64,000 nucleotides of DNA, from assembly GCA_019321725.1 (NCBI GenBank), contig CM033115.1:15386673-15450672 (forward strand), written 5' to 3'. Of this stretch, positions 11,219-26,200 are shown one piece after another. The first letter of the stretch is position 1. The number at the start of each line of letters is the position of its first letter. Source of the stretch: Paulownia fortunei. Its lineage: Eukaryota > Streptophyta > Magnoliopsida > Lamiales > Paulowniaceae. The notes under the pieces were generated by a model that ran no database searches, had not been told where the DNA came from, and worked only from the letters and a program-made list of their open reading frames with translations. The translations under genes were made by a program, and so were the position numbers.

Positions 11219-14200
11219 CATGTAGAAAAAAATATTTCATGTATAGATTTGAGACTTCCATACCATTTTTGTTAAAGTTGTTGGAAGAACACTTTGCCTT
11301 GTGCTCAAAGCTTATAGCCATTAATACTTTTGTCTGAGCTTGTCAAAATTCAATCAGCTTGATGAAGAGCACTTTTAGTACTAGAACTTATAATAATTAT
11401 GAATTTTAATGCTTATTGATAATCCAAAATTTTGTGTGTCTAATGTCTAAAGATTGTATATATCGACAACAACGGTACATATATAATGTCTAAAGAGTCA
11501 TAAGAAGAATATTTCACTTATAAAAATATGATCGTATATTTTCGACCATTGTACATATATATATATTTATTTATGTGTGTGTGTATATAATTTCAGTGTA
11601 GTTGCAGTGAAACTAAAATTTTAAATTTGCAATCTTAGACCTAAATACTGTGAACACTGAAATTAAAATTTTGCTAGTAACATATAAATGTGATTTTGAT
11701 ATATTGTGTGAAACACAATGTGTCATGCCATGAGGCCCATAGGGTCCATTAGGGTAGATAGGGCTATTGAAATAACCTGTTAGGGCCTATACATACTTGG
11801 CCCATAATTAAAATTCCAATATAATTCCTCTGCCTATAGAAACATTTATAAACAACTTATGAGTTTAGTTGCAAAACATTGTTTGCAAAGACTTAAAATA
11901 AGTTTTTCAACTTCTTACTGAAATTAAGTAAAATTTATTTGTTCTGTGTTGCTGTTTTTGCTATTGATTCTCCATAAATAAGCTGATAGAAGTTAAAAGT
12001 TGGAAGTATGTTAAGAGGGTTTTTTTTTTTTAAACTAATGGCATATTTGAACACATTTTAACAAATAAGTCAAAGCGCTTTTTGCTTTTTTTCCACTTTT
12101 ATTTTAAAACTTAGTACTTTTTCAATAATACAAGTTTTTACAAATAATGTCATCACAAGATACCTTACAATTTCGTATTTAGCGATGCAGGATAATATTT
12201 TTTTATACTCTTGTTGACGTATATATATCAAATTAAATAATATTTAATTTCTCTTACTACATTGTTCATAAAAAATAAATAAATTATAGCGCTCTCCCTA
12301 AGGTTAAGCTTAATGCAAATAACATCCTCTTGTTTGAAAAATTAGATCTACACCTCCTAAAGTTTGGCTCCATTGAGAAGCCAAAATGAAATCAACAAAA
12401 TGATAAATTTACGCTTAGGGAAATTCAAAAATCAAAAAAATAATTTTAAAATTAAATGAACCTTTTTACCCCTAAAACATATAGGGGGTCTACGTAATAA
12501 GTAATTATTATAAAGGGTATTAATATTACAGATCAAAAAAATACTTTTTTTTTATTTTTTAACTCTAGTTGATAAAGGAACGTCTATGGTAGTTTATTTT
12601 TTGGAAATTAGTATATATAGGGATATATGGAATATTTACATATCATAAGAGGTGTCATTGTTGTACATTGATAATAAATTGAGACGTATATCTAATTTTA
12701 ATATCATAAAAGGGGTATTCTTGCAATATAGAGGTGACATTATTTTTTTCAATTTGGATATAAGGAGTCGTGCCTTTTGTGACGCTCCAAATTGCATAAC
12801 TCTTATTTTACTTACTCTATTTTTTTCCCATTTAACAATAAATTTTTTAACAAAGTTCCACAATAGAATGCCCTGTCACCACCCTAACTTTGCCATGTAA
12901 GTGTTTTAAAAAGTTTTGAAATTTATGAAGTGTATATATAGCACTAATTACAACGACTATAAACTGCAATATTTTAAAAAAATAAAAATAAAAATATTAT
13001 AAAGACATCCTTAGGTTTTGATTTATTACAATTACTCCTCTACATGTGAATGAGGCTAATACTTAAAATGCATTTTCTCGTCCATAAAAATTGGTCAAAA
13101 GTTAAATAAAAAAAAAAATATCGGGAAGGACATTTTTGAAAACAAGAGGAGTAGATGTAATTTTTGAAACAATAATGGAGTATATGTATAATTAGGCCAC
13201 CTCATATGTTGTCCATGTAATTTATTGGGGGTAAACTCCTTCAAAACTTGAACTCTCTTAGACATAGAAAGAAAGTAGGCCAAATTATTATTAAACTTTT
13301 ACTGTTTTACATCAGTAAATTCAAACCCTATCTCATACAAATAGATATTTAAATTTTAATCAACAACTTATTCAAACTCTCATACTAGTCAAATCATCAT
13401 TATTTTTTTAAATTCACTTACCTTGTCATTTTAAAATTTTAAATATCTACTTTTTATAATATATATTGAAAATAAACTCTTGAGAAAATGGAAGGGGAAA
13501 TTAATTGATCTTGTACTCCCTCTAACTATGTTAAAAGTAATTTCTCTATTTTTTAATAAATAATTATAATATTAATTATTTAATTATTTTGATGCTACTA
13601 ACTTTCAAACTCATTTACTAATGTTTAATGAATTCTAAAAATAACAAAATCATAATAATCGATAGTTAAAAGTTCATTTGAATTTGATTTGCTAACTTAA
13701 TAAACCAAATGGGAACACATTTTTTCATTCGATTTAAAATTCGACTCGAACTCAATTTGATTAATAAAAAATAAAAAAATATGTGTGTAAAAATAGAGTT
13801 TGATTCGTGTTCGATTCGCTTAATATTCGTTCAAATTTAACTATATTAACTATAAAATTAAATTTAAATATAAATTTTAAAATTTAATAAAAAATTAAAT
13901 AAATTTAAATAATAATATATCTTATTCGACTGGATTCATTTTATGGAAAATTAATTTTGTAGCGCAATACAGCGTAAGTACCTTTTTTATCTTTGTTGGA
14001 AAAAGGAATTAATTTTGTCCTTGTTTTAGTTGAGGGTCAAACATGACCTTCACTAATGTAATCACTCTATTTTGAATCTTTGACTACTACTTCGTTCAAC
14101 TTTTCCACAAATCTAAGGTCCTCTCAGTTCCGTACAATGAACTTATTCCCCCTCTATTGAAACTTCTCGGGTTTCCACAAATTTTTGTATCACTTTTAAT

Positions 14201-17200
14201 AGAAAAATGTCTTTTACAGATTATTCTATTGCTGCATTTGGATTTTTATTTTTTAAATTGTCTTATAGACATAAGTATAGTATATTTTTCTGAGTCTATT
14301 TCATTTATTTTTTAATGATTCCGAACTTCTTGATTTTTTTTTTATAATTTATACTCATCTTACCTAAAAGAAAATACGACGTACATTTATATTTAATGAC
14401 TTTAATTCCTTTTTAGTTTTCATTTACAATTCTATATTCAGGACGGAATAAGAAAATAGAGATTGATAGATGAAAATTAATTTTTCATAAAAATAGTAGA
14501 TAAAGAGGTTTTTTAAATTTTTTAGAAGAATAAAATTTAATAATTTAATAATTTTATATATATAATTTGCACTAATTTAATAAAAGTGGGGAGCTACCAC
14601 CCCCGCCCGTTGGCTTCATATTTGCCTATATCCAAACATATATTCTTATGCAAAATTATATATCAAGATTTAAATTTTAAAATTTCAGTTTTTTTTTAAT
14701 GGATAATGTGGAAAATAAAAAAAAAAGAAAAAATTGAAGTTACACGATTGAGACACATGGAAAATATGAAAAAGAGAAGAATTTTTTTTTTGTTATTTGA
14801 AGCAAAACTTATATGGTCAAATCCCACCAAATTCAACTATCTAGAAACATAAAATTGTGCCACCATGTTTGACTAGAATTTTGGAGCCTCCCACGAAAAG
14901 CATGACATTAATTGTCTAAAGATTCTACTCTTTAGGTGAAGAAGCCCTTATCATTTAGGTATTTGTCAATTCATAACCACATATTTCAATTCCATTTAAA
15001 AGATAAGACTTTTTTTTTTCTCACGTGTGAAACGTGTTTACATATAGCTTGAGGCGCGTGCACACACATATCTTGAACTCAAATTATGGGACATTTTGAT
15101 GTAATTATGGTGATGAACTTATTTTTTGGATATTAATTATGAGTTAATTTAAATATTTCGTAACACTAAGAGACGTACGTATTTGCTTCCGATAAAATTG
15201 TTATACTCATCGCTCTATTTTTTTTTTATTTTTTTGTATAAAAAAGTTTTTGCCTCATAGTTACACGCCTCATTATTTCTTATTAAAAAAAAATAAAAAC
15301 AAATCATCGATTAATTATATATGCTAAAATAGTTAAAAAAAAAACCAACGACTTATATAATTATTCAAGTTTATTTATGTCTATCAAAATTAGGGCAACT
15401 ATTATAATCTAATTCACTTTTAAATTCATTACGAAAAGAACCTAACACAATAATATTATGTAACTTTGATAATATTTAGTCATTATATCAAGTCTAGTTT
15501 TGTAATCTCTGCCGAATGAATTCGTATATATCTATTTTAAATCAAAAATAAATGAAAAATATAACACTATGTAAAAATGTTTAAAGTTAAATCCTTTGCA
15601 ATAAAGTTATTAATTGATTCTAATACGACTATGCCATTACGAATAACTATTTACATAATTTTCTTATACCCAAAGAAATACTTCATCGAGATAATTTAGT
15701 CCTATGTGCCCATCTACTTCAGTCAAGAAAAACGTGGAGGAGGGAATGTAATGCTTCTTTGCCTAATAGATGCATATAATAAAGAGTTAGTTAATATGTA
15801 AATTTAGGTACATGATACACATCATTATATTTTTTACTATTTTATCCAGTTTGAAAATTTTCTTTCGATTTCTCTAATTAGTAAAATCATTTTGATGTTG
15901 GTGCTATAACAATTTAAAAAAAAAAAAAAAAGTTATCAACTAGTAAAGTTTGAGCATTAAGTTCTAATTAATTTAACTTTTATTTGCACACATAATTTTA
16001 CTACATGATTAATTTAAACGTTAGCAATTGCATACAAATAAGATTTTATTATTGCATAATTTTATATTAGGCAATCACTGTCTCTATTTTATTTCTAATT
16101 ATAGAAAGTACGTGTACTCTTAATTAAAGAGCGAAAAATAAGAAAGTTATATAAATAATAAAAAGAAAATCACCAACTTAAATCAGTTTTTGTCATTCTA
16201 AATATTTATTTATTTATTTATTTATTTGGGAACAAGATTGCTATTTTCAATTTAGTTGAAGTGTTTAACTATTGAATTGCCATTTATTCTGGTTCAACAA
16301 CATTTTTTTTTTTTTTTTTTGTTGTTGATATTTTGACAATTCTGACCTGATAGTGCCCAACTTTTGTTGTTGATGCTTTCCAAGTGTCATATCCTAAACT
16401 ACATGTTTTTTTCTGAACATTCTTTACTGAGACGTCCAATGTTGACCGTTGAAAAGAATGATATATGGGTTTGCATGTTAATTTTTGGAGCGTGATCATT
16501 TAGTATTCGAATTTATCAACATGGTATTGATTTTTTATTTAAATGTTTAGATTTTGATTGAAATGTCAGATTCACTGATTATTCGAAACGAAATTTTGAT
16601 TTTTTTAATATTTACAAAATTTCTCAAAATTTATACAAAATTCAAAAACATCCCGCAATTTGAATATTGTTAATCTTTATTTATATTTTAAATAAATATC
16701 TTATTAAGTGTATGATAAAATTAAAAATAAAATAATACTTAAAATTACTAAATTCATAGTGAAGTAACAATTCAATAAGTAGGAAAAAAAATTCAATGCA
16801 CATACTTACAATTAGTTTAAGTTTAGGAAAACTATTTTTATTTAAGAAATAGATTAGAAGTAATAAATTTGGGACATAAATCATATTTATGGCTATTTGA
16901 GTGCTACCAGCATTCAATGTTATAGCTGAGTATTGTCAATATATAATTCTTGTATTCGCATAATGAAATATGAAGGGAGAGACGTGATATTGATTTTGAT
17001 TCGAGTAAAAAATAATTTAGTACATGAACTTTCATTTCATGAATTTGCAACATTGGTACATGAATTTTTTGAAGTGACTCAATTAGTACATTACTTGAAT
17101 CTGGTTAGTTTTTCTTGCTATTTTGCCTCTCATATCGCTCTTGAAATAAAAAATAAAAAAATTGGCCTTCATCTATCAAATGGAAAAGAAAGAAACAAAA

Positions 17201-19689
17201 AATTCTTTTGGCAATCTAGGCCCCTTTTTTTAACATTTTTATAATGCAAAATTATATAACATATTGCACTTTATTATTAATGAGGTAGTAGACTAGTAAT
17301 ATAAGTGTTGCATTTAATTCTTAATAATGTGTATTAGTAGTTTTGATATAATATCAAATTCCTAATTTTTCATATGAGCGTTTCTCTTTATATATATATA
17401 TATATATATTCTCCATTATGCAGTTTTGATATACTATTATACTGTATTTCTCTCTCTATATATATAAAAAAAAATTAGAATATCTTTTATTATTCCTATG
17501 ACACGATCACATGAAGTATGATAATCTTTTTATAATTTTTACATGAAAGAAATTAAATCTAAATCCCCAAAAAATTGCATTTTAAGATGTTTTTTGGTAT
17601 TTTCTTTTCTTTTTATATAAAAAAAGCTATATAATTTTACTTCCCCATCAATTTTTATTTTCCAGCTTGCAACAGGAATAGCACAAACCAAACATAAAGC
17701 TAGAAAAAGAAAAAAAGATAAAAATTACATCACATAGATGAAATTCCAAAAAATAAATAATAATTTTAGTATAAAAGTAAATAAGCATTTATCAATTCTT
17801 TAAAAAGTAAAGGAACCTTACAATAAAAAAAAAAAAAAAAGTTACTTTGTCTAAACAAATTATTAAATCCTCTGAAAGAAAACATCTCAATTTGTATTTA
17901 ATTAATTAATTTTTTTTAATTGAGCCACAAACAAATTATAGTTAACTTGAATGATACTTTAATTAATTTAAATTCTAATTCTTTAATTTGTTGCTGTCTA
18001 ATACTAATTAATTAAATTTACTAGATACTCAAGTATATAATAAATAAGATAGTAACTGGCATCTATTTTAATGGTACTAGAAAAAAAATTACTAGAAAAA
18101 GTATAAGGTGTATTCAATATCATTGAGAGAAAAATTGATTCATATTACAGTTAGGACACATGCCAAAATTCCATTGGTCGACATTTGTGATTTTTTCTAG
18201 TTTAATTTAAATACATTTCAAATTAATTTGTCATTTCTATCAAAAATTGGTAGAGATTTGGTTAACAGAATAACAGGTACCCATTGAGCCATTTCCAAAA
18301 CCTCATGTACCAATCTGTCAATTAAGAAAAAGCACATGTATCAAAATGGATTTTAGTCATTTTAATTTTCATACAAACCCATGTGGTTATGATAGATTGT
18401 ATATGTATTAAACATGTTGATTAAGTTTTTATAATATTTAATCATTACTTTATCATCAAATTATAATTTTTTATTAATTTTAAATTGAGCACAATAGACT
18501 TTTGTTCATATCATTTATATTTACTATTCAAAAGTGTTGTTGATTGCTAATTTTTTTTATTTAAAAAAAGAAGAAATATAAAACTACATCAAATAATGAA
18601 TTTAGCATGAATATCTTCTCCTAATTTAGAAGATTTCAAAATGTTTAAAGTTCACTTATGAAAAATGAAGTTCATACTTAATTATACTAGTTTGCAGTTT
18701 AAATTATAAACATAACTATACTAAGTCTTTATCATTATTTATCACGCTCATTTAGGATCCTTAAAGTTTAATCACAAGTATTTAAATGTATTTATATAAA
18801 CCAAACAAAAAAAAGTTCAACTACTTTTTATAATCCTAATCACGAAAATACATTGGACCTATTGAAATTTAATCATGAATAAAGAAAATAAAATTAAAAA
18901 TCAATATAATTTTTTTACGCTGTTTATTTAAATATGAGAAGTATATAAAAGGAGTATAGATTCAGCCCTATAATTTTAAAAGATATTATAAGATTGACTC
19001 ATCATGTGGAGTAAATTGAAAACATAAATAATCTTATTTCACTATGTAGAAATTCAAATTTATGATCATCACAATTAGATAGTGAACTCTATCCGGATCA
19101 ATCTATTGCCCTTTCATCAATGTTGTTCCAATGTTGAAACAATACTAGCAAAAACATTATGATTGTGGATTTTGAAAAATTGGAAAATTTGAGAGGTCTA
19201 ACATAAATAAATCATTTCTTGGGTAATAACAATGGAAATTCTAAAATCTAAAGGAATCTGATTTGTTTGTTCACCCATGGAGGACCCCACCTTACCTTAT
19301 TGCATTGTGCAAAGCAGCCACCTTTTGTCTGTTTTTTGTGCACTTCTGATGTTAACATCAATGGCGGCCACTATTTTCACTAACCATATATACTTTCTTT
19401 ATTCATTAATCATTAAAGAAAAATATCCCTGTTACTATTCCCAGATGAATAATCAGAAGCAAACAAAATACAAAAGCTTGACATAAAGTTACTCTATTAT
19501 CTCAAAAAAAAAAAAAAAAAAAAAGAAGGAAAAACTCTTGAAAGTTAGGATTATTTGTACTATATACCATGTAGATTATTCTGTACCACATGTGATTGGT
19601 GGTTTTAGTCCCTGATATTTATTTTATTTTTCTGGGGTTCTCAATTTCTTTAAAAGTATCCATCTTTAATTGTTCATGTTCAGGGTTGA
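11219..19689. other. Long AT-rich intergenic region, no gene recognised
   Basis: About 8.5 kb with no open frame resembling a known protein. It holds repeat-like DNA: pieces of the style that recur as plant MITEs (13000-13240; 16985-17110 with repeated 'GTACATGAA' blocks), TA microsatellites (for example 17388-17410) and many homopolymer runs. The short open frames have no family features and look random. Confidence 0.55.
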
Positions 19690-20238
19690 TCTTGAAGACA
19701 GAATCTGTGGGGATTTTCCTTTGGCTTGCAGCTTCTTGATTGTGCTGAAAGTGATATTTGAACTTATATATTGGTGAAAGTTTGTTTGTTTGGGGGTTGG
19801 AGTGAGATTATCCAATTAAAAAATTGTGGGTTTTGTAAATTTTGTTGAAAGATGGTTGTTTTTGAGGTTTCCAGAGACGATTAAGCTGAAGTTTTTACCA
19901 TTATACCGCAATCAAGATTTCCAGGTACTTTTCCTTTTGTTGGATTTTCTGAGGCTTAATCTATCAGAAATTTGAGGTTCTTGTTATAATTGCCATCTTT
20001 AATCTAGAATCTTTGGGAGTCCGAGTATTTTGTTTGATCTGTCTGAAAGGTGATTGTCAATTTGGTTGGAGAAGTATCATATAAATGTTAGAGCTGTATG
20101 GTTGTTTAACATTGTAGTAGGAAATGAATTTGATAAGGGCGAAAAATGTTTAGATACTGAAATTTTAGGAAGTGGAAAGGTTTGAACATCCAAGAAAGGA
20201 GTGTGCTTATCTAGAATCTGTGAGATTTCTGTGTTATT
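19690..20238 (+). promoter_or_regulatory. Probable 5' leader of ankyrin gene
   Basis: This stretch is less AT-rich than the DNA upstream. It contains a good splice donor (TTCCAG/GTACTT, donor at 19925-19926), so the leader may hold a 5' UTR intron ending shortly before the start codon. A short upstream frame (ATG at 19852, stop at 19882-19884, 10 codons) lies in it. The transcription start and the acceptor are not identifiable by eye. Confidence 0.35.
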
Positions 20239-23200
20239 ATGGAGAAACAAATTAGTTTCCGGAATGCATCGATGGAAAAACAGCAGAGTTTTCGTAGTGG
20301 GGCGATGGAAAAGCAAAAGAGTTTTAGGGGGTTAATGGAGAAGCAGAAAAGCTTTAGGATAGCAATGGAGAGACAGCTGAGCTTTGGTGGAGACAGGAAA
20401 AAGAGCAAGGATTCACCGGGGAAGCGAGGCGATTCCCCGCTTCATCTTGCTGCTCGGGCAGGGAATTTTGGGAAGGTGAAAGAAATTATTCAGAAGCTTG
20501 ATAATATCAATAGTGGTGTAAAAGATTTGCTGTCGAAGCAGAACCAAGAAGGTGAGACTCCTTTATATGTTGCTGCAGAAAATGGGCATATCTTGGTTGT
20601 AGGAGAGTTCTTGAAGCATTCAGATGCTGAGACTTCCTCTATTCCAGCCAATAATGGCTATGATCCATTCCATGTGGCTGCCAAGCAGGGTCATCTTGGT
20701 AAGTCTTTGATCATATGCTTCATCATTTTGTTTTACTAATAATACTTTATTCGTCCTTTTATCGTGGGAAGAAAAAAAATGCGAGACAGTGGGTACTACA
20801 TCGTTGTTTCTTTTTACACTTCTTCAGTGCTGCTTGTAAAAATAAAACATTAAATTTAGTATGGGGTATTTGATTGCATTTCTTATTGACATGTCTTGTA
20901 TTTGGACCACAATTATGATGCCACTTGATTAATTTTTCACACGTTTTAAGTGGGACAAAATGTGAACTTTAGTTTGTGAGGCGGAGGCTTGGACCTGTTT
21001 GGTTTTCTGAACTGGACGTTGGCCTGAATTGGATTTTATATATATTTGGACTGTGGTTAGAACTTATGACAGCATAATTCTTATTGAAAGAGGCAATTCT
21101 AGTGTAGAGAGGATTTGGGTGGGAGAATGCCAAAATCTCTGAAATTTCTTATATAGAGGATTCATTCCGGGGGATGTAGGCCTTCTCAATTGAGCTAAAC
21201 CACATAAGTTGCGTGTTCTTATTTTGTGTTCTTCATTAACGTCTTGTATTTTATTTGTAATGTGATGTTTATTTCCAACATTTCTCAATTTCAACTTCAT
21301 TGATATTCACTATCTCTAGTAATCTTTTAAGGCTTCTTGCTCCTTTGATTTTTGTGGATATATTTTTCTCTTTACATGTCATGGGCTTGGCAATTACTCA
21401 ACAACCAGTCCTATATTAGTTCCCTACGCTCAGATGGTGTCAACACCATATTTGGCTGCCTGTGATGCCATATTTGCTGTTGACTTCTAAATTCACGGCA
21501 CAGTGAATGAAAAGGAAGCATAAAATAATACATAGAACTCCAGCAGTTTATTCTAATATTATTTTATGCTTCCTTTCCATCCCCTGTGCTGTGAATTGGA
21601 CTCTCCGACCCGCATCATCAAAGTGACACCTTATCTTTGTGAAGATGCAAAATTTCTGATAACTGCTAAGTTTGTGCAAGCGGTCTATACTAGTTCAGCT
21701 GTTCCTGAATTTTATCCTGTCTGAAATTTGAAAATAACCTCATCAGTGACATGGTTCAAGGTGCATAATATGTAAAAGATTTAATAGTGAATCAAGCTGT
21801 TTTTTCGTGACTGGTTCTGAATATTATATGTTCTATGGTATTGGAATGGGTGGACTTCAGGGAGTGTTCTGATGCAAAAAATAGGCTTCAAAATCAAAAT
21901 AAAATTGACAAAATTAGGTTGCAGTACATCTGACTAAACTGTGCATGAAGCTTCAGGATAATTCGACTTTATTTTCCCTTACATTTTGGCATGTTTGGTC
22001 CATTTGTTAGATATGAATAAAATGATTAATAAAGAGTATGTATAGGCACTGTTACAGTGTTAACATATGATGACTGGTGACGAGTTAGATGCTTTTTATG
22101 CTTATGCCCACCTTTAGCCATGACACTGCCAACAACTGGCTAATTTCTATGATGGAGGCATGTGTGATAATATTTGCATTGTTTCATCAATGCATGTGCA
22201 TAACGATTGTCACAATCTACTTATATCTGAAACAAATTATCTGGCCTATTTTTCTTGTTTGTCTCTCTCTGTATATGTAATCTGTTCAATTTTTTTCGTA
22301 AGCTTGACATTTGAATATGATGAACATTGTTTATCCTAATTTTCTTGATGAAAACAGTGAGTTTGGTTGTCTTTACTCTATTTTATGGTGCTCAGGGTGA
22401 AAACTGTCACAATCAAGCCAATATTGCTCAGTCTGGTGTAGAGTTGAAGTAGAACATTTTGGGAATCATATCAAGTCAGTTGTTGAATGAAATAGTTGAA
22501 CAGAAATGCAGGATATTGGTGGTAAATTCTACACACTGAGATGACTCCAACAAATGAATGGAAAAGCTTAAGAAATGAAAGGTTAAAAAGCCCTCGAGAA
22601 CTGGTTACATGGTAAATGAAATAAACTGGTAATCATAGGATGAGAAATACCTATGGCAGTTTCTCTGATTAAACATGGGAACATAACCAGAGGTGGGCAA
22701 AACCACTTTCTTTTTTCTGTTGACCTACTCATCAGAATAATACATTCTATAGAGCTGAAAATAACTGCTTTAAACAAAAGCTTTAAGACAGTAAAGAAGT
22801 TATAATAATTTACTTAGTAATAAATCTTCAAAAATAGATTCTTGCTGATGGCCAAATTGCTTTTTCTTGATTAACTCTTTTTCCAATGAACAGAAAAAGT
22901 TAAAAATGAATTCTCTGTTCTTGAGTTAAAACTTCCGACATTCACCTATAATGAACCATCCATCTTTTGACTGATTTTGTGAATGAGAGAATTATTAACC
23001 TGTCAGCACCAAAATATCTAGTGCTTATTTACTACCATGGCACAATCTTATGTGCAGCATGATTGCTCAATGCAGTAATCATGCCACTGGCTTGAATTTT
23101 TATCACCCTTGACATGGACGAACCCAGCCCATCAAAACAGGGACAATCATATCAGTGCTGCTGTTACCTGCTGTTGTCACATGACATTGGTGTTGGCTTG

Positions 23201-26200
23201 CTGGCAATAGTTTATTATCCCCCTTCTCATATTTTTTTTTTTCAATCCCTCTTTGTTATATCATTGTTTCCATGAATTTTAGTTGTCTACATACAAACAA
23301 ATTTCAAGAGGTCTTTGTCATGGTAACCACATAACCATGCTGCTGCCGTTCACCATTTTCCATGTTGTGAGCAGTGAAAATGCTCATTACTATACATGTT
23401 ACAATTATCAGCTCAGCCACAACACCAAGAAAAAATAATACAAAAGAAAAAGAAAATACATAAGTTTTGGAATATGAGTTCATATGCCTGTATGTTGAAG
23501 TCATCGATTTGTGCTTCCAGTGATCGTCAGCAAACCAGGAAATACTTGACTGATCATGTATAAATTTCTATGGTTCCAGTTCATCTTTTGTTAGATTGCT
23601 TAAATCATTTTAATCGCTCAATTTTTATATGTTTTTGCATTTTTGTCTCGTGTTGGAATCTCCTACCCTTTTATACTTTCACTTTTGAGGACCATAACGA
23701 ATCTAGTAACTGTTCGGTCAATTCTAACTGTTTTCTACAAATCATTCTTTTTATGGTGAGTTTGGTGAATTCAGATCATCTCCAGTAGTTGGGTTACTAC
23801 TGCTTCATCTAAATTTGCACTCAAACTAATATTTTAATGCACGATATTCCCCAGTCCTTGTGGTAAAATAAAATTTTTAGTATACTCAAAAAAATATAGA
23901 AACAAAAAAAAAGAATTGACTGAGAAAATTTATACTTGTTTCTTAAGATCTACTTGAATTGATGAAAACTAATCTATCTGAAACTACAGATGTCCTGAAG
24001 GAGCTGCTGCGATTTTTCCCCACCTTAGTCATGACAACAGACACTACCAATTCTACTGCCTTACATACAGCAGCTGCTCAGGGGCACACTGATGTAGTAA
24101 ATCTGCTTCTGGACACTGATTCCAACCTAGCTAAGATTGCTCGAAACAATGGCAAGAGTGTGCTCCATACGGCAGCGAGAATGGGCCACTTGGAAGTGGT
24201 GAAATCTCTGTTAGGCAAAGATCCCAGCATTGGCTTTAAGACTGATAGAAAAGGTCAAACAGCATTACACATGGCCGTTAAAGGACAGAATGTGGATATT
24301 GTGAAAGAGCTTATAAAACCTGACCCATCTCTATTGGGCTTCGGAGATAACAAGGGAAATACTGCACTCCATATTGCAACAAGAAAGGGGCGGAATCAGG
24401 TTGGTTAAGAACTTGCCTTCCTTTGTAGTATGATCCATGCATAGGTAGCAAAGTATCTCATTGAGAAGTTAATATGGTACAAACCTGCCAAATTCTAGAA
24501 GAGTACACTATGTTTGAGAGCCTAATAATGTCAGTATGGATTCCAAGTTAATATTGAGAAAAGTTGTTTGCATTTCAGTTCGGTTCCAGTTTCAGTAGTT
24601 TCATAGTTTTCAAAAATGAAACTAAACATTCAAATACTGAATCCTCTAAAACTATTCTCATCTATTCCCAAAATATTATAAAAAAATCCTAATCAATAAT
24701 ATACATACATATATATAAATTTATATTTATATATTTTTATATATATTCAAATCATCTTATTGATAAAACATATATATTTACATCATTCAATCATTATATT
24801 AATTTTAAAATAATATATAATAATACAAAATGATGATATAACACTACTAACTAGATAAGACACAACATCTATAGTAGTCGAAACTAAAACCAAATATATA
24901 TCACAATTCCCCATATATTTTCAAACAATAAATCTTCTCGAAAATATTGGAATTGGAACAGGACTAACTCCAAACAAAGCTGTAGATTCTATCTGAATAA
25001 GAAATAAAAGGATAATCAGTATAACGCTTCTGTTCCTCTGCTTTTGTATCTGCCAGGTAAGACTTTAATATTTATGATAAGCGGAATTTTTGGGGAACTC
25101 TAGGAACAAGATCGGAAGGATAAATCCATATAAAGGTTTTTTTCCAGTCAATAGTGTAACAAACTACGACAAAACAGAGAGGATTAGACTATTCTAACTA
25201 AATCCAGGGTAAAGTTTTGCCAATCTCCACCTTAGAATGCTTAATACTTGAATGCCTAACAGCTATCCTGTGTCAGCTGAAACTAATTTTCAGCTCAGTC
25301 AATCTGATCATTTCCAGATTAATATAACATCTTGAGCTTAGTGATTTTCATATTAATTTTACTAATTAAGCCTACTTGGTTTTGCTTATTCCAAGAGTAA
25401 CTACTTTTGTTGATGAACGCTCCCTCCAACTTAAATTGAGTGGAAATTGATATCTAACTACTCCATTGCATTGATATGTTGTCAAACTAATTGGAAGTGG
25501 CCAGCATAAGCAGTTCGAATGGAACAATCTTTGGAGATGTATTATTGAATTTCTAGATCACAAAGCTCAAAGTTGCAGCATTTGACATCTTTAATAGCAA
25601 TTGATATTTGGTTCCAAAATAAATGTTGATATATGGTTCCTTGCCTTGGCAGATTGTGCAATGTTTAATAAGCACTGAGGGTATTGATGTCAATGCGACT
25701 AATAGTACTGGAGAGACACCTCTAGATATTGCAGAGAAGTTTGGAACTCCAGAACTGGTAGCTATTTTGAAGGAAGTAGGAGCTATTCATTCTAAAGATC
25801 ATGGAAAGCCACAAACTGCAGCAAAGCAACTCAAGCAGACTGTTAGTGATATAAAGCATGATGTTCAGTCCCAACTCCACCAGACCCGTCAGACCGGCTT
25901 CAGGGTACGAAAGATTGCAAAGAAAGTGAAGAAGCTTCATATTGAGGGTCTTAATACCGCCATCAATTCTGCTACTGTTGTTGCCGTTCTTATTGCTACC
26001 GTTGCTTTTGCAGCCATCTTCACTGTACCTGGTCAGTATGTTGAGGAGAAAAATGAAAGGTTTTCATTGGGGGAAGCCCACATAGCGAACAGTGCAGCTT
26101 TCATAATATTCTTTTTGTTCGATAGTGTGGCCTTATTTATCTCCCTAGCTGTGGTTGTGGTACAGACATCTGTGGTTGTGATAGAGCACAAGGCAAAGAA

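Noticed and set aside
12270..13240. Possible large inverted-repeat transposon between 12.3 and 13.2 kb
   Set aside because: Both ends contain blocks typical of plant MITEs, but I could not align them into a convincing inverted pair by eye.
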